Source of the DNA: Kitasatospora herbaricolor
GTDB lineage: Bacteria > Actinomycetota > Actinomycetes > Streptomycetales > Streptomycetaceae
Direction of reading: 5' to 3'
Assembly (NCBI RefSeq): GCF_030813695.1
Contig: NZ_JAUSVA010000002.1
Span: 2,976,001 to 3,040,000, forward strand
DNA length: 64,000 bases
Part shown: positions 33,230 to 42,547 of the stretch, one piece after another
Position numbering within the stretch: position 1 is the stretch's first letter
How the letters are laid out: each line of letters begins with the position of its first letter
Made by a program: the position numbers and the translations under genes
Notes under the pieces: model-generated
The model's input: only the letters and a program-made list of their open reading frames with translations
Told to the model about the DNA's origin: nothing
The model's database searches: none

Positions 33230-35835
33230 CCACCACCACCAGGCCGACCGTACTGCTGGTCGGATACGGCATGGTCGGCCACCGCTTCCTGGAAGCCCTG
33301 GCCGACGCCGGAGCCGCCGACCGCTACCGGGTCGTCGTCCTCGCCGAGGAGCCCCGGCACGCCTACGACCGGGTCGCGCTGACCTCCTACTTCTCCGGCA
33401 AGACCCCCGAGGACCTGCTGCTCGCCGAGGACGGCTTCGCCGAGAAGCACGGCTACGAGATCCACCTCTCCGACCCGGCGACCGCGATCGACCGCGAGGC
33501 CCGGACGGTCACCACCGCGAGCGGCCGCAGCATCGGCTACGACACCCTGGTGCTCGCCACCGGCTCCTACCCGTTCGTCCCGCCGGTGGACGGCAAGGAC
33601 GCCGAGGGCTGCTTCGTCTACCGCACCATCGAGGACCTGCACGCCATCGAGGCGTACGCGGCCGGCTCCCGGGTCGGCGCCGTGGTCGGCGGCGGCCTGC
33701 TCGGGCTGGAGGCGGCCGGCGCGCTCAAGGGCCTGGGCCTGCAGACCCACGTGGTCGAGTTCGCCCCCCGGCTGATGCCCGTCCAGGTGGACGAGGGCGG
33801 CGGCGACGCGCTGCGCCGCACCATCGAGGAGATGGGGGTGGTCGTCCACACCGGCATCGGCACCACCGCCGTGACGGTCTCGCCCGAGGGGGCGGCCAAC
33901 GGGATGATCTTCACCGACGGCAGCAGCCTCGACACCGACCTGGTGGTCTTCTCGGCCGGTGTGCGCCCCCGTGACCAGCTGGCCCGCGACTGCGGCCTGA
34001 CGGTCGGCGAGCGCGGCGGCATCGCCGTGGACGAGCACTGCCGGACCTCCGACGAGAACGTCTTCGCCATCGGCGAGTGCGCACTGGCCGTGGACGGCCG
34101 GGTGTACGGCCTGGTCGCCCCCGGCTACGAGATGGCGGGCGCGGTCGCCCACCAGCTGGCCGACAAGGCCGCCAAGCCGTTCACCGGCGCCGACCTGTCC
34201 ACCAAGCTCAAGCTGCTCGGCGTGGACGTGGCCAGCTTCGGCGACGCCTTCGGCACCACCCCCGGCGCGCTGGACGTCGTCTACTCCGACTCCCGCTCCG
34301 GCATCTACAAGAAGCTGGTGGTCACCCCCGAGGGCGCGCTGCTCGGCGGCATCCTGGTCGGCGACGCCGAGGCGTACTCCTCGCTGCGGCCGCTGGCCGG
34401 CACCGGAACCCCGCTGCCCGTCCCCGCCGAGTCGCTGGTGCTGCCCGCCGGGATGGGTGCGCCGGTCTCGCTGGGCAGCTCCGCGCTGCCGGACGAGGCG
34501 GTGGTCTGCAACTGCCACAACGTCACCAAGGGCGAGGTCCGCGCGGCCGTCACCGAGCACAGCTGCGGCACCGTCCCCGAGGTCAAGAAGTGCACCAAGG
34601 CCGGCACCGGCTGCGGCTCCTGCGTCAAGCTGCTCTCCACGATCGTCAGCGACGAGCTGGAGGCCTCCGGCATCGAGGTCGACAAGGGCCTCTGCCCCTG
34701 CTTCGGGCAGACCCGCGCGGAGCTGTACGAGATCGTCCGGGTGAAGCGGATCTCCACCCACCGCCGGCTGCTGGCCGAGCACGGCCGCCTGGGCGGGGAG
34801 GGCTGCGAGGTCTGCAAGCCGACCGTCGGCTCGATCATCGCCTCGCTGGCGCCCGAGCTGGAGGCCTCCGGCCACGTGCTGGACGGCGAGCAGGCGGCCC
34901 TGCAGGACACCAACGACCACTTCCTGGCCAACCTCCAGAAGAACGGCTCCTACTCGGTGGTCCCGCGGATCCCCGGCGGTGAGATCACCCCGGAGGGGCT
35001 GATCGTGATCGGTGAGGTGGCCCGTGACTTCGGCCTCTACACCAAGATCACCGGCGGCCAGCGGATCGACCTCTTCGGCGCCACGGTGGACCAGCTGCCG
35101 CTGATCTGGACCAAGCTGGTCGCCGCCGGCTTCGAGTCCGGCCACGCGTACGGGAAGTCCCTGCGGACGGTGAAGTCCTGCGTCGGCTCCACCTGGTGCC
35201 GCTACGGCGTCCAGGACTCGGTGGCCATGGCCATCCACCTGGAACTGCGCTACCGGGGCCTGCGCAGCCCGCACAAGCTGAAGTCGGCGGTCTCCGGCTG
35301 CGCCCGCGAGTGCGCCGAGGCCCGCGGCAAGGACTTCGGCATCATCGCCACCTCCAACGGCTGGAACCTGTACGTCGGCGGCAACGGCGGCGCCACCCCC
35401 CGGCACGCCGACCTGCTCGCCCAGGACCTCGACGACGACCAGCTGATCAAGCTGATCGACCGGTTCCTGATGTTCTACATCCGGACCGCCGACCGGCTGG
35501 AGCGCACCTCCGCCTGGCTGGAGCGGATCGAGGGCGGCCTCGACCACGTCCGCGACGTGGTGGTGCACGACAGCCTCGGCATCGCCGAGGAGCTGGAGGC
35601 CCTGATGGCCAACCACGTGTCCGACTACCAGGACGAATGGGCCGCCACGCTGGCCGACCCGGAGCGGATGCGCCGCTTCGTGTCCTTCGTCAACGCCCCC
35701 GGCGTGGAGGACCCGAGCATCCGGTTCACCCCCGAGCGCGGCCAGGTCAAGCCCGACCTCACGCTGCTCGCGACCGAGGCCGATCTGCTGGCCGCCCTCG
35801 ACCCCGACAACTCGCTCCTGCTGGAGGTCCGATGA
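33226..35835 (+). CDS. nirB: assimilatory nitrite reductase [NAD(P)H] large subunit
   Basis: An 869-aa enzyme reducing nitrite to ammonium by six electrons in the cytoplasm. Domains in order are: FAD/NAD reductase (VLLVGYGMVGHRFLEAL; AVVGGGLLGLEAAGAL); BFD-like [2Fe-2S] domain near residues 425-475 (CNCHNVTKGE ... CGSC); ferredoxin-like half domain; and the siroheme/[4Fe-4S] domain with Cys-x5-Cys in SCVGSTWC and Cys-x3-Cys in SGCAREC near 645-700. All cluster ligands are present. It overlaps its neighbours on both sides by ATGA, forming a tightly coupled flavoprotein-nirB-nirD operon behind a GlnR-type box. Confidence 0.97.
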   Translation: MTTTTRPTVLLVGYGMVGHRFLEALADAGAADRYRVVVLAEEPRHAYDRVALTSYFSGKTPEDLLLAEDGFAEKHGYEIHLSDPATAIDREARTVTTASGRSIGYDTLVLATGSYPFVPPVDGKDAEGCFVYRTIEDLHAIEAYAAGSRVGAVVGGGLLGLEAAGALKGLGLQTHVVEFAPRLMPVQVDEGGGDALRRTIEEMGVVVHTGIGTTAVTVSPEGAANGMIFTDGSSLDTDLVVFSAGVRPRDQLARDCGLTVGERGGIAVDEHCRTSDENVFAIGECALAVDGRVYGLVAPGYEMAGAVAHQLADKAAKPFTGADLSTKLKLLGVDVASFGDAFGTTPGALDVVYSDSRSGIYKKLVVTPEGALLGGILVGDAEAYSSLRPLAGTGTPLPVPAESLVLPAGMGAPVSLGSSALPDEAVVCNCHNVTKGEVRAAVTEHSCGTVPEVKKCTKAGTGCGSCVKLLSTIVSDELEASGIEVDKGLCPCFGQTRAELYEIVRVKRISTHRRLLAEHGRLGGEGCEVCKPTVGSIIASLAPELEASGHVLDGEQAALQDTNDHFLANLQKNGSYSVVPRIPGGEITPEGLIVIGEVARDFGLYTKITGGQRIDLFGATVDQLPLIWTKLVAAGFESGHAYGKSLRTVKSCVGSTWCRYGVQDSVAMAIHLELRYRGLRSPHKLKSAVSGCARECAEARGKDFGIIATSNGWNLYVGGNGGATPRHADLLAQDLDDDQLIKLIDRFLMFYIRTADRLERTSAWLERIEGGLDHVRDVVVHDSLGIAEELEALMANHVSDYQDEWAATLADPERMRRFVSFVNAPGVEDPSIRFTPERGQVKPDLTLLATEADLLAALDPDNSLLLEVR

Positions 35836-36221
35836 CCACCGTCGCCACTGAGACCGCCTTCACCGTCGCCACCGAGGGCGTCGCCACCGACCGGATCGAG
35901 GTGCTCGCCGAAGGCGTCTGGGCCCCCGTCTGCGACCTGGAGCGGCTCGCCCCGGGCCGCGGTGTGGCCGCCCTGCTGCCGGACGGCCGGCAGGCCGCGG
36001 TGTTCCGCGACCACCTGGACCGGATCCACGCGATCGCCAACCGGGACCCGTTCACCGGCGCGTACGTGCTCTCCCGCGGGCTGCTCGGCTCGACCCCGGA
36101 CGGCCGGGTCTACGTCGCCTCGCCGCTGCTCAAGCAGCGGTTCGACCTGGTCACCGGCGAGTGCCTGGACGACGAGTCGGTGCGGATCGTCGTCCACCCG
36201 ACCCGGCTGAGCCCGGCCTGA
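35832..36221 (+). CDS. nirD: nitrite reductase small subunit
   Basis: A 129-aa Rieske-fold protein, partner of NirB. The body has WAPVCDLERLAPGRGVAALLPDG, AVFRDHLDRIHAIANRDPFTGAYVLSRG and SPLLKQRFDLVTGEC. Like other NirD proteins it keeps the Rieske fold but lacks the Cys-His pairs that would hold a [2Fe-2S] cluster, so it acts as a structural or activating subunit. The ATG overlaps the nirB stop (ATGA). Confidence 0.95.
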   Translation: MTTVATETAFTVATEGVATDRIEVLAEGVWAPVCDLERLAPGRGVAALLPDGRQAAVFRDHLDRIHAIANRDPFTGAYVLSRGLLGSTPDGRVYVASPLLKQRFDLVTGECLDDESVRIVVHPTRLSPA

Positions 36222-36412
36222 GGCCGGTCCGAGCCCGGCCCGAATACCCGGCCCGAGAGCCCGGCCGGGCCCTGATCGGCACCTGAAGCACCCCCGCCAC
36301 CGGAACCCCCGGCCCCCCGGCGGCCGTCCGTGGTCATCGCCCTGACCGCGCGGACGGCCGCCGGCCCGTTTCCCGGGGCGTCCGCCCGGGCCGCCCCCAC
36401 CGGACCGCCGGA

Positions 36413-37405
36413 CTACCCCCGGACGGCCTGCAGCACCGCTGCCGCCATCCCCTGCTGGCCCTCGGCGTTCGGGTGCACGGCGGCCAGGCCGGGCGCCGGG
36501 AAGGGCGGCTCGACCCAGCGGGCCGCCCCCGCGCACATGTCGTGGCCCGCGGAGGGCGTGGCGGTGTCCACGAACCGGGCCCCGGCCGCCGCGGCCCGCT
36601 CGGCGAGCATGCCGTTGAGCTCGCGCTCCTTCTCGCCCAGGAAGCCCAGGTCGGCGGGCGCCACGCCGGCACCCAGCACGGGCGCGCAGGCGCTCGGGTC
36701 GGCCGGGAGCAGAGCCGGGTACCCGACCACCAGGACCCGCGCCTGCGGGGCCCGGCGCCGCACCTCGGCCAGGACCCCGGCGAGCTTCTCCCCAGCCGCG
36801 TCCACCTTGCGGCGGACCTGGTCGGCGCCGCCCGAGGCGTAGTGGTCCCGGCACGGCGCCGCGGCGGCCTCGCCGCCGGCCAGGCTCCGCGCCAGCGACT
36901 GCACCAGGATCTGCCGGGCGCACTCGCCGACCACCTCCATGAACCCGGCGTCGTTGCCGCCGATCCCGACGGTCACCAGCCGGGTGGCCGCCGAGAGGGC
37001 GTCCAGCTGGGGCGGGTTGGAGCCGTCGTCGGTGCGCTGGGCGCCGGTCAGGTCGGCCGTGCGGGCCGCGCTGCAGCTGACGTCCCGGAAGTCGGCCCCG
37101 GCCAGGCCGAGCGCCTTGGCCACCAGGGAGGGGTAGTTGACGGCCGAGCGGGCGCAGCCCCGGGGCTCTCCGACCTGCGGTTCGATCTTCAGACCGGAGG
37201 TGTACGAGTCGCCCAGCGCCACGTACGGGCCCGCCGGGGCGGCGGGCGTCGCGCTGGGGCTCGGACCGGCGCCGGCCCGGCCGGGACCCTGCTCCGCCGC
37301 CTTCGGGCCGTCCGTCCCGCCGGTGCAGCCCGCGGCCAGCAGCACGGCGGCGAGCAGGACCGCGACGCGGGCGGCGGCGGGGCCGCCGGGTGATCGCCTG
37401 TGCAC
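36413..37405 (-). CDS. secreted SGNH/GDSL hydrolase lipoprotein
   Basis: A 330-aa exported hydrolase. A lipoprotein signal (RVAVLLAAVLLAAGC, lipobox LAAGC near residue 26) precedes a Ser/Pro/Ala linker. The catalytic domain has GDSYTSG (nucleophile Ser) near residue 68, the oxyanion Asn in GIGGNDAGF, and the terminal His in AAVHPNAEGQQGM. Cys residues spread through the domain (GCARS, VSCSAA, ECARQ, PCRDH, SACAP, MCAG) suggest the three disulphides of the Streptomyces scabies esterase/SGNH lipase type. The GTG at 37405 follows a G6 tract. It probably cleaves esters at the cell surface; the substrate is unknown. Confidence 0.9.
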   Translation of the reverse strand: MHRRSPGGPAAARVAVLLAAVLLAAGCTGGTDGPKAAEQGPGRAGAGPSPSATPAAPAGPYVALGDSYTSGLKIEPQVGEPRGCARSAVNYPSLVAKALGLAGADFRDVSCSAARTADLTGAQRTDDGSNPPQLDALSAATRLVTVGIGGNDAGFMEVVGECARQILVQSLARSLAGGEAAAAPCRDHYASGGADQVRRKVDAAGEKLAGVLAEVRRRAPQARVLVVGYPALLPADPSACAPVLGAGVAPADLGFLGEKERELNGMLAERAAAAGARFVDTATPSAGHDMCAGAARWVEPPFPAPGLAAVHPNAEGQQGMAAAVLQAVRG

Positions 37406-37604
37406 AGCAGAGCCCCCCTGGGGATAGGAAAACCGCACGCCCTCGGTACGTGCGCGGCCGGCGACCCGTCCCCCGGGCACCTCGGCAGCAGCAACGAACG
37501 GGCCCGGCCCGAGGACTCCCGCCGGCGGAAACTTTTCGCGCCCCGGCCCCGCCCCGGGGTCGGGACGGAGCCGGGGCGCGGTTTCGGGCCGGGGCCGGGG
37601 CTTC

Positions 37605-37644
37605 GGGCCGGGGCCGGCTCCCTCGCGAGAGCCGGCCCCGGCCC
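37605..37644. terminator. terminator after the DUF1062 gene
   Basis: GGGCCGGGGCCGGCTC (37605-37620) pairs perfectly with 37629-37644 around an 8-base loop, just after the leftward DUF1062 gene. Just upstream, GGGCCGGGGCCGGGGC-like units recur in a short imperfect repeat at about 37575-37615. Confidence 0.8.
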
Positions 37645-37653
37645 GTGTCGGGC

Positions 37654-38202
37654 TCAGCGCTTGAGCGTGAAGCCGAAGTCGCCGGAGAGCTTGCCGCCCA
37701 GCCGGACGGCCGACACGAGTTTGCCCTGCTCGACCAGTCTCGCGACCTCCGCCCGCGAAAGGCCGCAGCCCTCCGCGATCAGCCGCAGCGGCCGGACCGG
37801 GATCCGCGCCGCGAAGCGGACCGAGACGTCGATCACCTCGCGGCCGAGGTGATCCGAACCGCCGGTGTCCAGGCGCCAGGCGTCGTCCCAGTCGAGGGCG
37901 ATGCGATTGCGCCGCCGCAGGACCGGGTCCTGCAGCAACTCGGCCGCCAGGCCGGGATCGTTGCCGTGCAGCCGGCCGAGCAGCCCGGGTCGTACGGAGC
38001 GAACGTTCACCCGCTCCAGGACGGTGAGCTTGGTGGTGTCCCCGCACCCGGTGCAGAGGGCGAGGAGCCAGGCGTCGACGACCTTGTGATTGGCGTTGAC
38101 GCGGAACTTTCCGCCGGCCCGGAAGCGCCCGGACGGGCACGCGTGACAGCGGCGGATGACGAGAGGGAGGCAGGTGGGCATGACCACCCAGTCCTTGAGC
38201 AC
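37654..38202 (-). CDS. DUF1062 domain protein
   Basis: A 182-aa protein of unknown function. The N-terminal part has Cys pairs that could hold zinc (RRCHACPSG and LCTGCGDTTKL, residues about 12-50). The rest is helical, ending with LIAEGCGLSRAEVARLVEQGKLVSAVRLGGKLSGDFGFTLKR, which reads like a short helix-turn-helix or S4-like segment. I prefer the GTG at 38202 (product MLKDWVVMPT...), consistent with the family N-terminus; the frame is open to 38238. Family members are widespread in streptomycetes and some Gram-positives. A nucleic-acid role is suggested only by the zinc-ribbon and S4-like look. Confidence 0.82.
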   Translation of the reverse strand: MLKDWVVMPTCLPLVIRRCHACPSGRFRAGGKFRVNANHKVVDAWLLALCTGCGDTTKLTVLERVNVRSVRPGLLGRLHGNDPGLAAELLQDPVLRRRNRIALDWDDAWRLDTGGSDHLGREVIDVSVRFAARIPVRPLRLIAEGCGLSRAEVARLVEQGKLVSAVRLGGKLSGDFGFTLKR

Positions 38203-38607
38203 AGAAGTACACCGGTTCCAGTGAGAAGACCGCAGCAAAAAGGTGCGCGGCGCACAGGTGCGACGCGCGACGAATCAGCGCTCGGGAGGTCTCACACGGT
38301 GTACAAGGGCTTGTCCTTCACTGGACAACTGGGTTCCGCAGCACGGTAGCGGCGCACGGCGACGCGGCTCCACCGGTTTTTCGAAGGCCGGGCCGGAGTG
38401 GAATCCGGCCGGTCGGTACGGGCGCGGGCGACGGCCGGCACGCACGCACGCAGACAGATATGCAGACAGGCAGACACGACGGTGGGCGGGATCGACCGGT
38501 CACATCACGGTCGTTCCCGCCCACCACCCCCGCGCGGGGCGGGGCACATTTGCCCGGGCCCGGCGCGGTCAGGTCGTCAGGGCCTGCCGGGCCCTGTCGG
38601 ACGCCCC
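38203..38607. other. intergenic region between DUF1062 and PAC2 genes
   Basis: It holds the PAC2 terminator (38482-38524) and, nearer DUF1062, an inverted repeat TTGTCC-n6-GGACAA at 38311-38328 that may be regulatory for the leftward DUF1062 gene. A run of related CAGACA/CACGCA units sits at about 38440-38480. I see no gene. Confidence 0.45.
38482..38524. terminator. terminator after the PAC2 gene
   Basis: Seventeen-base arms (38482-38498 GTGGGCGGGATCGACCG, and 38508-38524) pair with one mismatch around a 9-base loop, 84 bp beyond the PAC2 stop codon. Confidence 0.7.
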
Positions 38608-39552
38608 CTAGTCGGCGTCCCGCTCGTGCTCCGCCAGGAACTGCTCGAAGCGCCGGCCCAGCTCGTCCGCCGAGGGCAGGTCGACCGCCTCGGCGAGCAG
38701 GCTGTCCCGGCCCTCGGCGCCGGCCACCGCGTCGTACTGGCCCTCCATGCCGCGGATGGCCGAACGCAGCTCGCCGTCGCCCTGGGCCAGCTGCTCCTCG
38801 ATGTCGGCGTACACCTCGCCGACCCGGTCGCGCAGCGAGTGGCCGGGCAGCACCAGGCCGGTGGCCGACTGGACGGCCTCCAGGATCAGCACGGCGGCGG
38901 CGGGGTAGGCGGAGCGGGCCACGTAGTGCGGCACGTGCACGGCGAAGCCGAGGACGTCCTGGCCGGCCTCGGCCAGCCGGTACTCCAGCAGGGCCTGGGC
39001 GCTGCCGGGCACCTGGGCCTGCTCGAACCACTGCGGGTAGCCGGACGCCAGGTCGAGGCGGTTGCCGTGCGGGGTCAGGCCGACCGGGCGGGTGTGCGGC
39101 ACGCCCATCGGGATGCCGTGGAAGTCGATGGCGAGCCGGACCTCGAACCGCTCCGCCAGCTCGCGCACGGCGGCGGCGAATCGCTCCCACTCGACGTCCG
39201 GCTCGGGGCCGGTGAGCAGCAGGAACGGCGAGCCGGCCGCGTCCTCGACCAGCTGGAGCAGGATCTCCGGCGGGTCGTAGGAGGCCCAGTGCTCGCGGTC
39301 GAAGACCATCGCGGGGCGCCGGGCGCGATAGTCCACCAGGCGGTCGTGGTCGAAGCGGGCGACGACCTGCGGGGAGCCCTCCTCCAGCAGGTGCGCCACC
39401 ACCTGGCCTCCGGCCTCGCCTGCGTCCATGAAGCCCTCGAAGTGGTACAGCAGCACCAGGCCCGCGCCGGTGTCGCCCAAGGCCGCGTTCGCGGCGGCCA
39501 CGGCGGCCACACCCTGCGGTTCCAGCTCGTACAGCGCCTGGTGATCTCGCAC
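38608..39552 (-). CDS. PAC2 family (proteasome assembly chaperone-like) protein
   Basis: A 314-aa soluble protein. The PAC2 fold is indicated by [27 protein letters not shown] near residue 30, the mid-region [18 protein letters not shown], and [20 protein letters not shown] near 150. The C-terminal helical part ends [19 protein letters not shown]. Actinobacterial PAC2 proteins are conserved but their role is not settled; a link to proteasome assembly is by name only. Start GTG 39552 with GGGGTTGGG upstream. It stands alone on its strand. Confidence 0.85.
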   Translation of the reverse strand: MRDHQALYELEPQGVAAVAAANAALGDTGAGLVLLYHFEGFMDAGEAGGQVVAHLLEEGSPQVVARFDHDRLVDYRARRPAMVFDREHWASYDPPEILLQLVEDAAGSPFLLLTGPEPDVEWERFAAAVRELAERFEVRLAIDFHGIPMGVPHTRPVGLTPHGNRLDLASGYPQWFEQAQVPGSAQALLEYRLAEAGQDVLGFAVHVPHYVARSAYPAAAVLILEAVQSATGLVLPGHSLRDRVGEVYADIEEQLAQGDGELRSAIRGMEGQYDAVAGAEGRDSLLAEAVDLPSADELGRRFEQFLAEHERDAD

Positions 39553-40365
39553 CGCGTACCCAACCCCGTTCGTTCTCGTCGTCGGTCTGTCTCGGTCTGA
39601 CTGTCTCGGTCTGACGTCCTGCGTCGCGGGCCCGTTCCGGTCCGGCCGGGCCCTGCGGCCCGTCCCGGCCGGTTCCGGCCTCGGGATCCCCGCGCGGGCT
39701 GTTCGCCGACGCGGGTCTCCGCTCACTCCAGCGTGCCGGAGGCCCCTTGCATTCCCGTTGCGGCCGCGCTTCGTGCCGGGAACGGCGCCCGGCCCTCCCC
39801 CGGTCGGAGAATCATCGCACCCTGCCGGAAACCCGCTGGTCACACCCCCTCCGCGGGTCCGGCGCGGCGTGCGCCGGGCAAATTCCGGGGCCCGCGCCCG
39901 GGCGGCGCAGCGTACGGCGGGGACTCACACGCCCCCTTTCGCGTGCCGCGAAGTGACGCACCGCCCTTTGACGGGTATCGTCCTCTCGCTGCCTCGCATC
40001 GTCGCGTCGTCGTCTCGTCGTCGGTAACGCCGTTGACCACGTCCCGGACCGCTGTTGGGCCAGCCCACACGACGCACCTTGCCTTCATCTGGCCGCCTGC
40101 TTCCCTTCGCGTACTCGTTTCCCCCTCGGCCATATCGCGGACGCACACTGTCCCCTCGCTCATCCCGCCGGACCGGTCCGTGGACCCGTGTCCGTTCCGG
40201 CACCGCGCTGCCCGCCTCCGGGCCGCCTCCCCCGCCGTACGAACCGGGCACTCCGGCGTACGCCGGAACGGGCGGATCCCCCTGGAGCCGGGGCGAAGTC
40301 CAGTCGCCCTCCGCGCCGTATCCCGGCGCGAGGTCTCCCTCCGACGCCGAAGGACGGAAGGTTCC
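39553..40365. other. 813-bp intergenic region between divergent PAC2 and GNAT genes
   Basis: No recognised gene. Near the PAC2 start there is a tandem direct repeat (GTCTCGGTCTGAC twice, about 39588-39614). Bases 39950-40200 have relaxed G+C and many CGTCGT units. From about 40190 to 40365 one frame read through toward the acetyltransferase shows Pro/Ser-rich sequence with only moderate G/C at third positions, so it could be an old N-terminal extension or a leader. I would not annotate a CDS. Confidence 0.4.
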
Positions 40366-41094
40366 GTGCCCGTACCCGTCATCCTCGCCGGCCGCACCGT
40401 CCGGCTGGAGCCCCTTGCCGCGTACCACGCCGAGGCGCTGGCCCAGGCCGGCGCCGAGGACCGTACGACCTACGCCTTCACCCCCGTCCCGCACGGCCTG
40501 GAAGCGGCCCGCGACTACGTCGCCCGCGCCCTCGCCGACCAGGCGGCCGGCCGCTCGCTGCCGTTCGCGACGGTGAGCACCGCCGACGGCCGGGTGGTGG
40601 GCTCGACCCGCTTCCTCGAACTCGACTACTGGCAGGGCCCGCTGGTCTGGCCGCCGGCGCCGGGCATCCCGTTCGGCGATCCGGCCACCGCGGTGCCCGA
40701 CGCCGCCGAGATCGGCAACACCTGGCTGTCCCCGCGCGCCCAGGGCACCGGCATCAACACCGAGGCGAAGCTGCTGATGCTGCGGCACGCCTTCGAGGTG
40801 TGGGGCGTGCAGCGGATCTCGATGCGCGCCGACGCCCGCAACCAGCGCTCGCGGACCGCCATCGAGCGGCTCGGGGCCACCTGCGAGGGCGTCCGCCGGG
40901 CCCACTCGCGCGGCCTGGACGGCGTGGTCCGCAGCACCGCCTTCTACTCCATCCTGGACGAGGAGTGGCCCGCCGTGCGGGACATCATCGAGCTGCGGAT
41001 CGCCGCGGCCACCTCGCCCAGCGCCCCGGACCGGGCGATCAACCAGGAGTGCCTTAGACACGGCGGTGGCACTGGGCAGCTGATCCCCGCCTGA
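40366..41094 (+). CDS. GNAT family N-acetyltransferase (RimJ/RimL type)
   Basis: A 242-aa acetyl-CoA-dependent transferase. It starts VILAGRTVRLEPLAAYHAEAL, typical of RimJ/RimL-like enzymes. The acetyl-CoA pyrophosphate loop is near LSPRAQGTGINTEAKLLMLRHAFE, and the C-terminal motif RISMRADARNQRSRTAIERLGA fits motif B. Substrates range from ribosomal proteins to antibiotics and cannot be chosen here. GTG 40366 was selected for the GGAAGG just upstream. The last ~25 residues (INQECLRHGGGTGQLIPA) look like an unconserved tail. A strong terminator follows. Confidence 0.85.
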   Translation: MPVPVILAGRTVRLEPLAAYHAEALAQAGAEDRTTYAFTPVPHGLEAARDYVARALADQAAGRSLPFATVSTADGRVVGSTRFLELDYWQGPLVWPPAPGIPFGDPATAVPDAAEIGNTWLSPRAQGTGINTEAKLLMLRHAFEVWGVQRISMRADARNQRSRTAIERLGATCEGVRRAHSRGLDGVVRSTAFYSILDEEWPAVRDIIELRIAAATSPSAPDRAINQECLRHGGGTGQLIPA

Positions 41095-41108
41095 CCGACC
41101 GGTCGCTA

Positions 41109-41143
41109 CGCCGGCGGGGCCCGCCGGACGGGCCCCGCCGGCG
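41109..41143. terminator. bidirectional terminator between GNAT and ADP-ribosylglycohydrolase genes
   Basis: CGCCGGCGGGGCCCG (41109-41123) pairs perfectly with 41129-41143 around a 5-base loop, placed between converging genes. Confidence 0.88.
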
Positions 41144-41155
41144 TTCCCGCACGGG

Positions 41156-42420
41156 TCAGTACCCGCGGGCGGCCAGCCGCAGGACCGCGGCGAAGAACGC
41201 GTCGGCGTCGAGGGCGCCGACCCGCAGGCCCTCGAAGCGCTCCTCGACCAGTGCCGAGACCGGCCGCCACCCGCCGCCGCGGACGGGTGCCACCCGGACC
41301 TCCCAGACCGCGTCACCCGTCCAGCTGCGGTGCAGGTGGAGGGTGCCCTCGGCCGTCCAGGAGACCCACTTGTCCTCCATCGCCGCCGGGCGCAGGCCGC
41401 GCCGGACCCGTTGCCACTGCTCCTCGCTCCAGAGCAGGTCCGGCACCGCCTGCGGGCGCGGGGAGAGCAGCGGACGGGCGGCGACCGGGTCGGTCGTGGC
41501 GGTCGCGACGCTGCCCGGCTCCGGGGTCGCCCAGCCGGGCAGCGGCTCGCGGGCGGCGAGCCACCCGGCGGGGATGCCGGCCGTGCCGGTGCGCGCGGCG
41601 ACGATGCCGCCGGTGATCGCGGCCGTGGTGTCCATGTCCCCGCCCGCGGCGATCGCGTCCCGGACCGCGCCCGGGTAGTCCCCGAGCCGGCGGGCCGCGC
41701 ACCAGAGCGCGTACGGCACCGTGTCGGCGGCGCTGACCCGGCTGCCGTTGCCGAGCACCCGGGCGACCGCCCGCAGGTCCGGCGCGGCGAGCAGGCCGAT
41801 CGCCTCGCCGATGCCCTCCCGGACGGCGCCGGGCGGGGTGAGCTCCCGTACCGCCGTCAGAAGGGCGGCGGGGGTGGTGGGTTCCGGGCCCGGGCGGCGT
41901 GGGCGGCCGCCACCGCGACGGCGATCGCGCCGGCGACCGCCTGCGGGTGGGTGTGGGTGATCACGGCACTGTCGGCGGCGGGCCCGACGGCGGCCGCCGG
42001 GTCGTGGGCGAAGGCGGCGCCGAGCGGGGCGACCCGCATGGCGGCGCCGTTGCCGTACGAGCCCTGACCGTCGAAGAGTTCGGCCGCCAGGCGTTTCGGG
42101 TCGCCGCCCTCGCGGATCAGGCGCAGCAGCCGGTTGGCGGCGGGGCCGTAGCCGCGGTCGAAGTCGTGCCGGCGGGCGAAGGCGTGGGTCAGGTCGAAGG
42201 TGTCGATGCTGCCGCGTTCGCGGTGCGCGGCGTGGACGGAGCAGGCCATCTCGGTGTCGTCCGTCCACGGCCAGGGGCCGGGCGGGGTGGTCCGGGCGGC
42301 CAGGTGGCCTCCGGTGCCGGGGACGAAGAACTGGGCGCCGAGGGCGTCCCCGACGGCCAGGCCGTGCAGGGAGTCGAGGGCGGGGTCGGTGGTCGCGTCG
42401 CTGTCGGCGGGAAGGGTCAT
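41156..42420 (-). pseudogene. ADP-ribosylglycohydrolase family protein, split by a frameshift
   Basis: The 5' part (42420 to about 41890) encodes the DraG-type core: LHGLAVGDALGAQFF near residue 19, the metal motif PWPWTDDTEMAC near 49, and GSYGNGAAMRVAPLGAAF near 120. It then runs into a Pro tail and stops at 41857. The rest of the domain continues in another frame (PTTPAALLTAVREL ... GGDMDTTAAITGGIVAARTG, with the second metal site) to the stop at 41156, followed by a roughly 110-aa C-terminal domain of unknown type. Adding one base near 41883-41892 restores a single gene. It removes ADP-ribose from Arg or related targets. Upstream is a perfect 35-bp palindrome touching the start codon. Confidence 0.85.
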
Positions 42421-42421
42421 C

Positions 42422-42456
42422 GGGCGTCATGTTCTCAGACTGAGAACATGACGCCC
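42422..42456. promoter_or_regulatory. 35-bp perfect palindrome abutting the ADP-ribosylglycohydrolase start
   Basis: GGGCGTCATGTTCTCAG (42422-42438) and its exact complement (42440-42456) surround one central A. The repeat ends 1 base from the ATG at 42420. The core TTCTCAG-n-CTGAGAA is lower in G+C than the surroundings, which favours an operator over a terminator. No other ribosome site is visible before the ATG, so the palindrome would also form a hairpin in the mRNA. Confidence 0.8.
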
Positions 42457-42547
42457 AGTGCTTTTCCGGGCCGCCGTCCGGCCCGGTCCGACCGTGGCCG
42501 GCCCGGATGACCGGGCCCGGTGCGCCGGCCCGGGTGACCGGCCCGGT

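Noticed and set aside
36222-36412. GCCCGG-rich repeats after nirD as a mobile or regulatory repeat
   Set aside because: Short G+C-rich simple sequence, compatible with an imperfect terminator; no defined unit.
39853-40397. A possible minus-strand gene of 185 codons in the long gap
   Set aside because: Arg/Thr-rich sequence without conserved blocks, poor third-position bias and no ribosome site.
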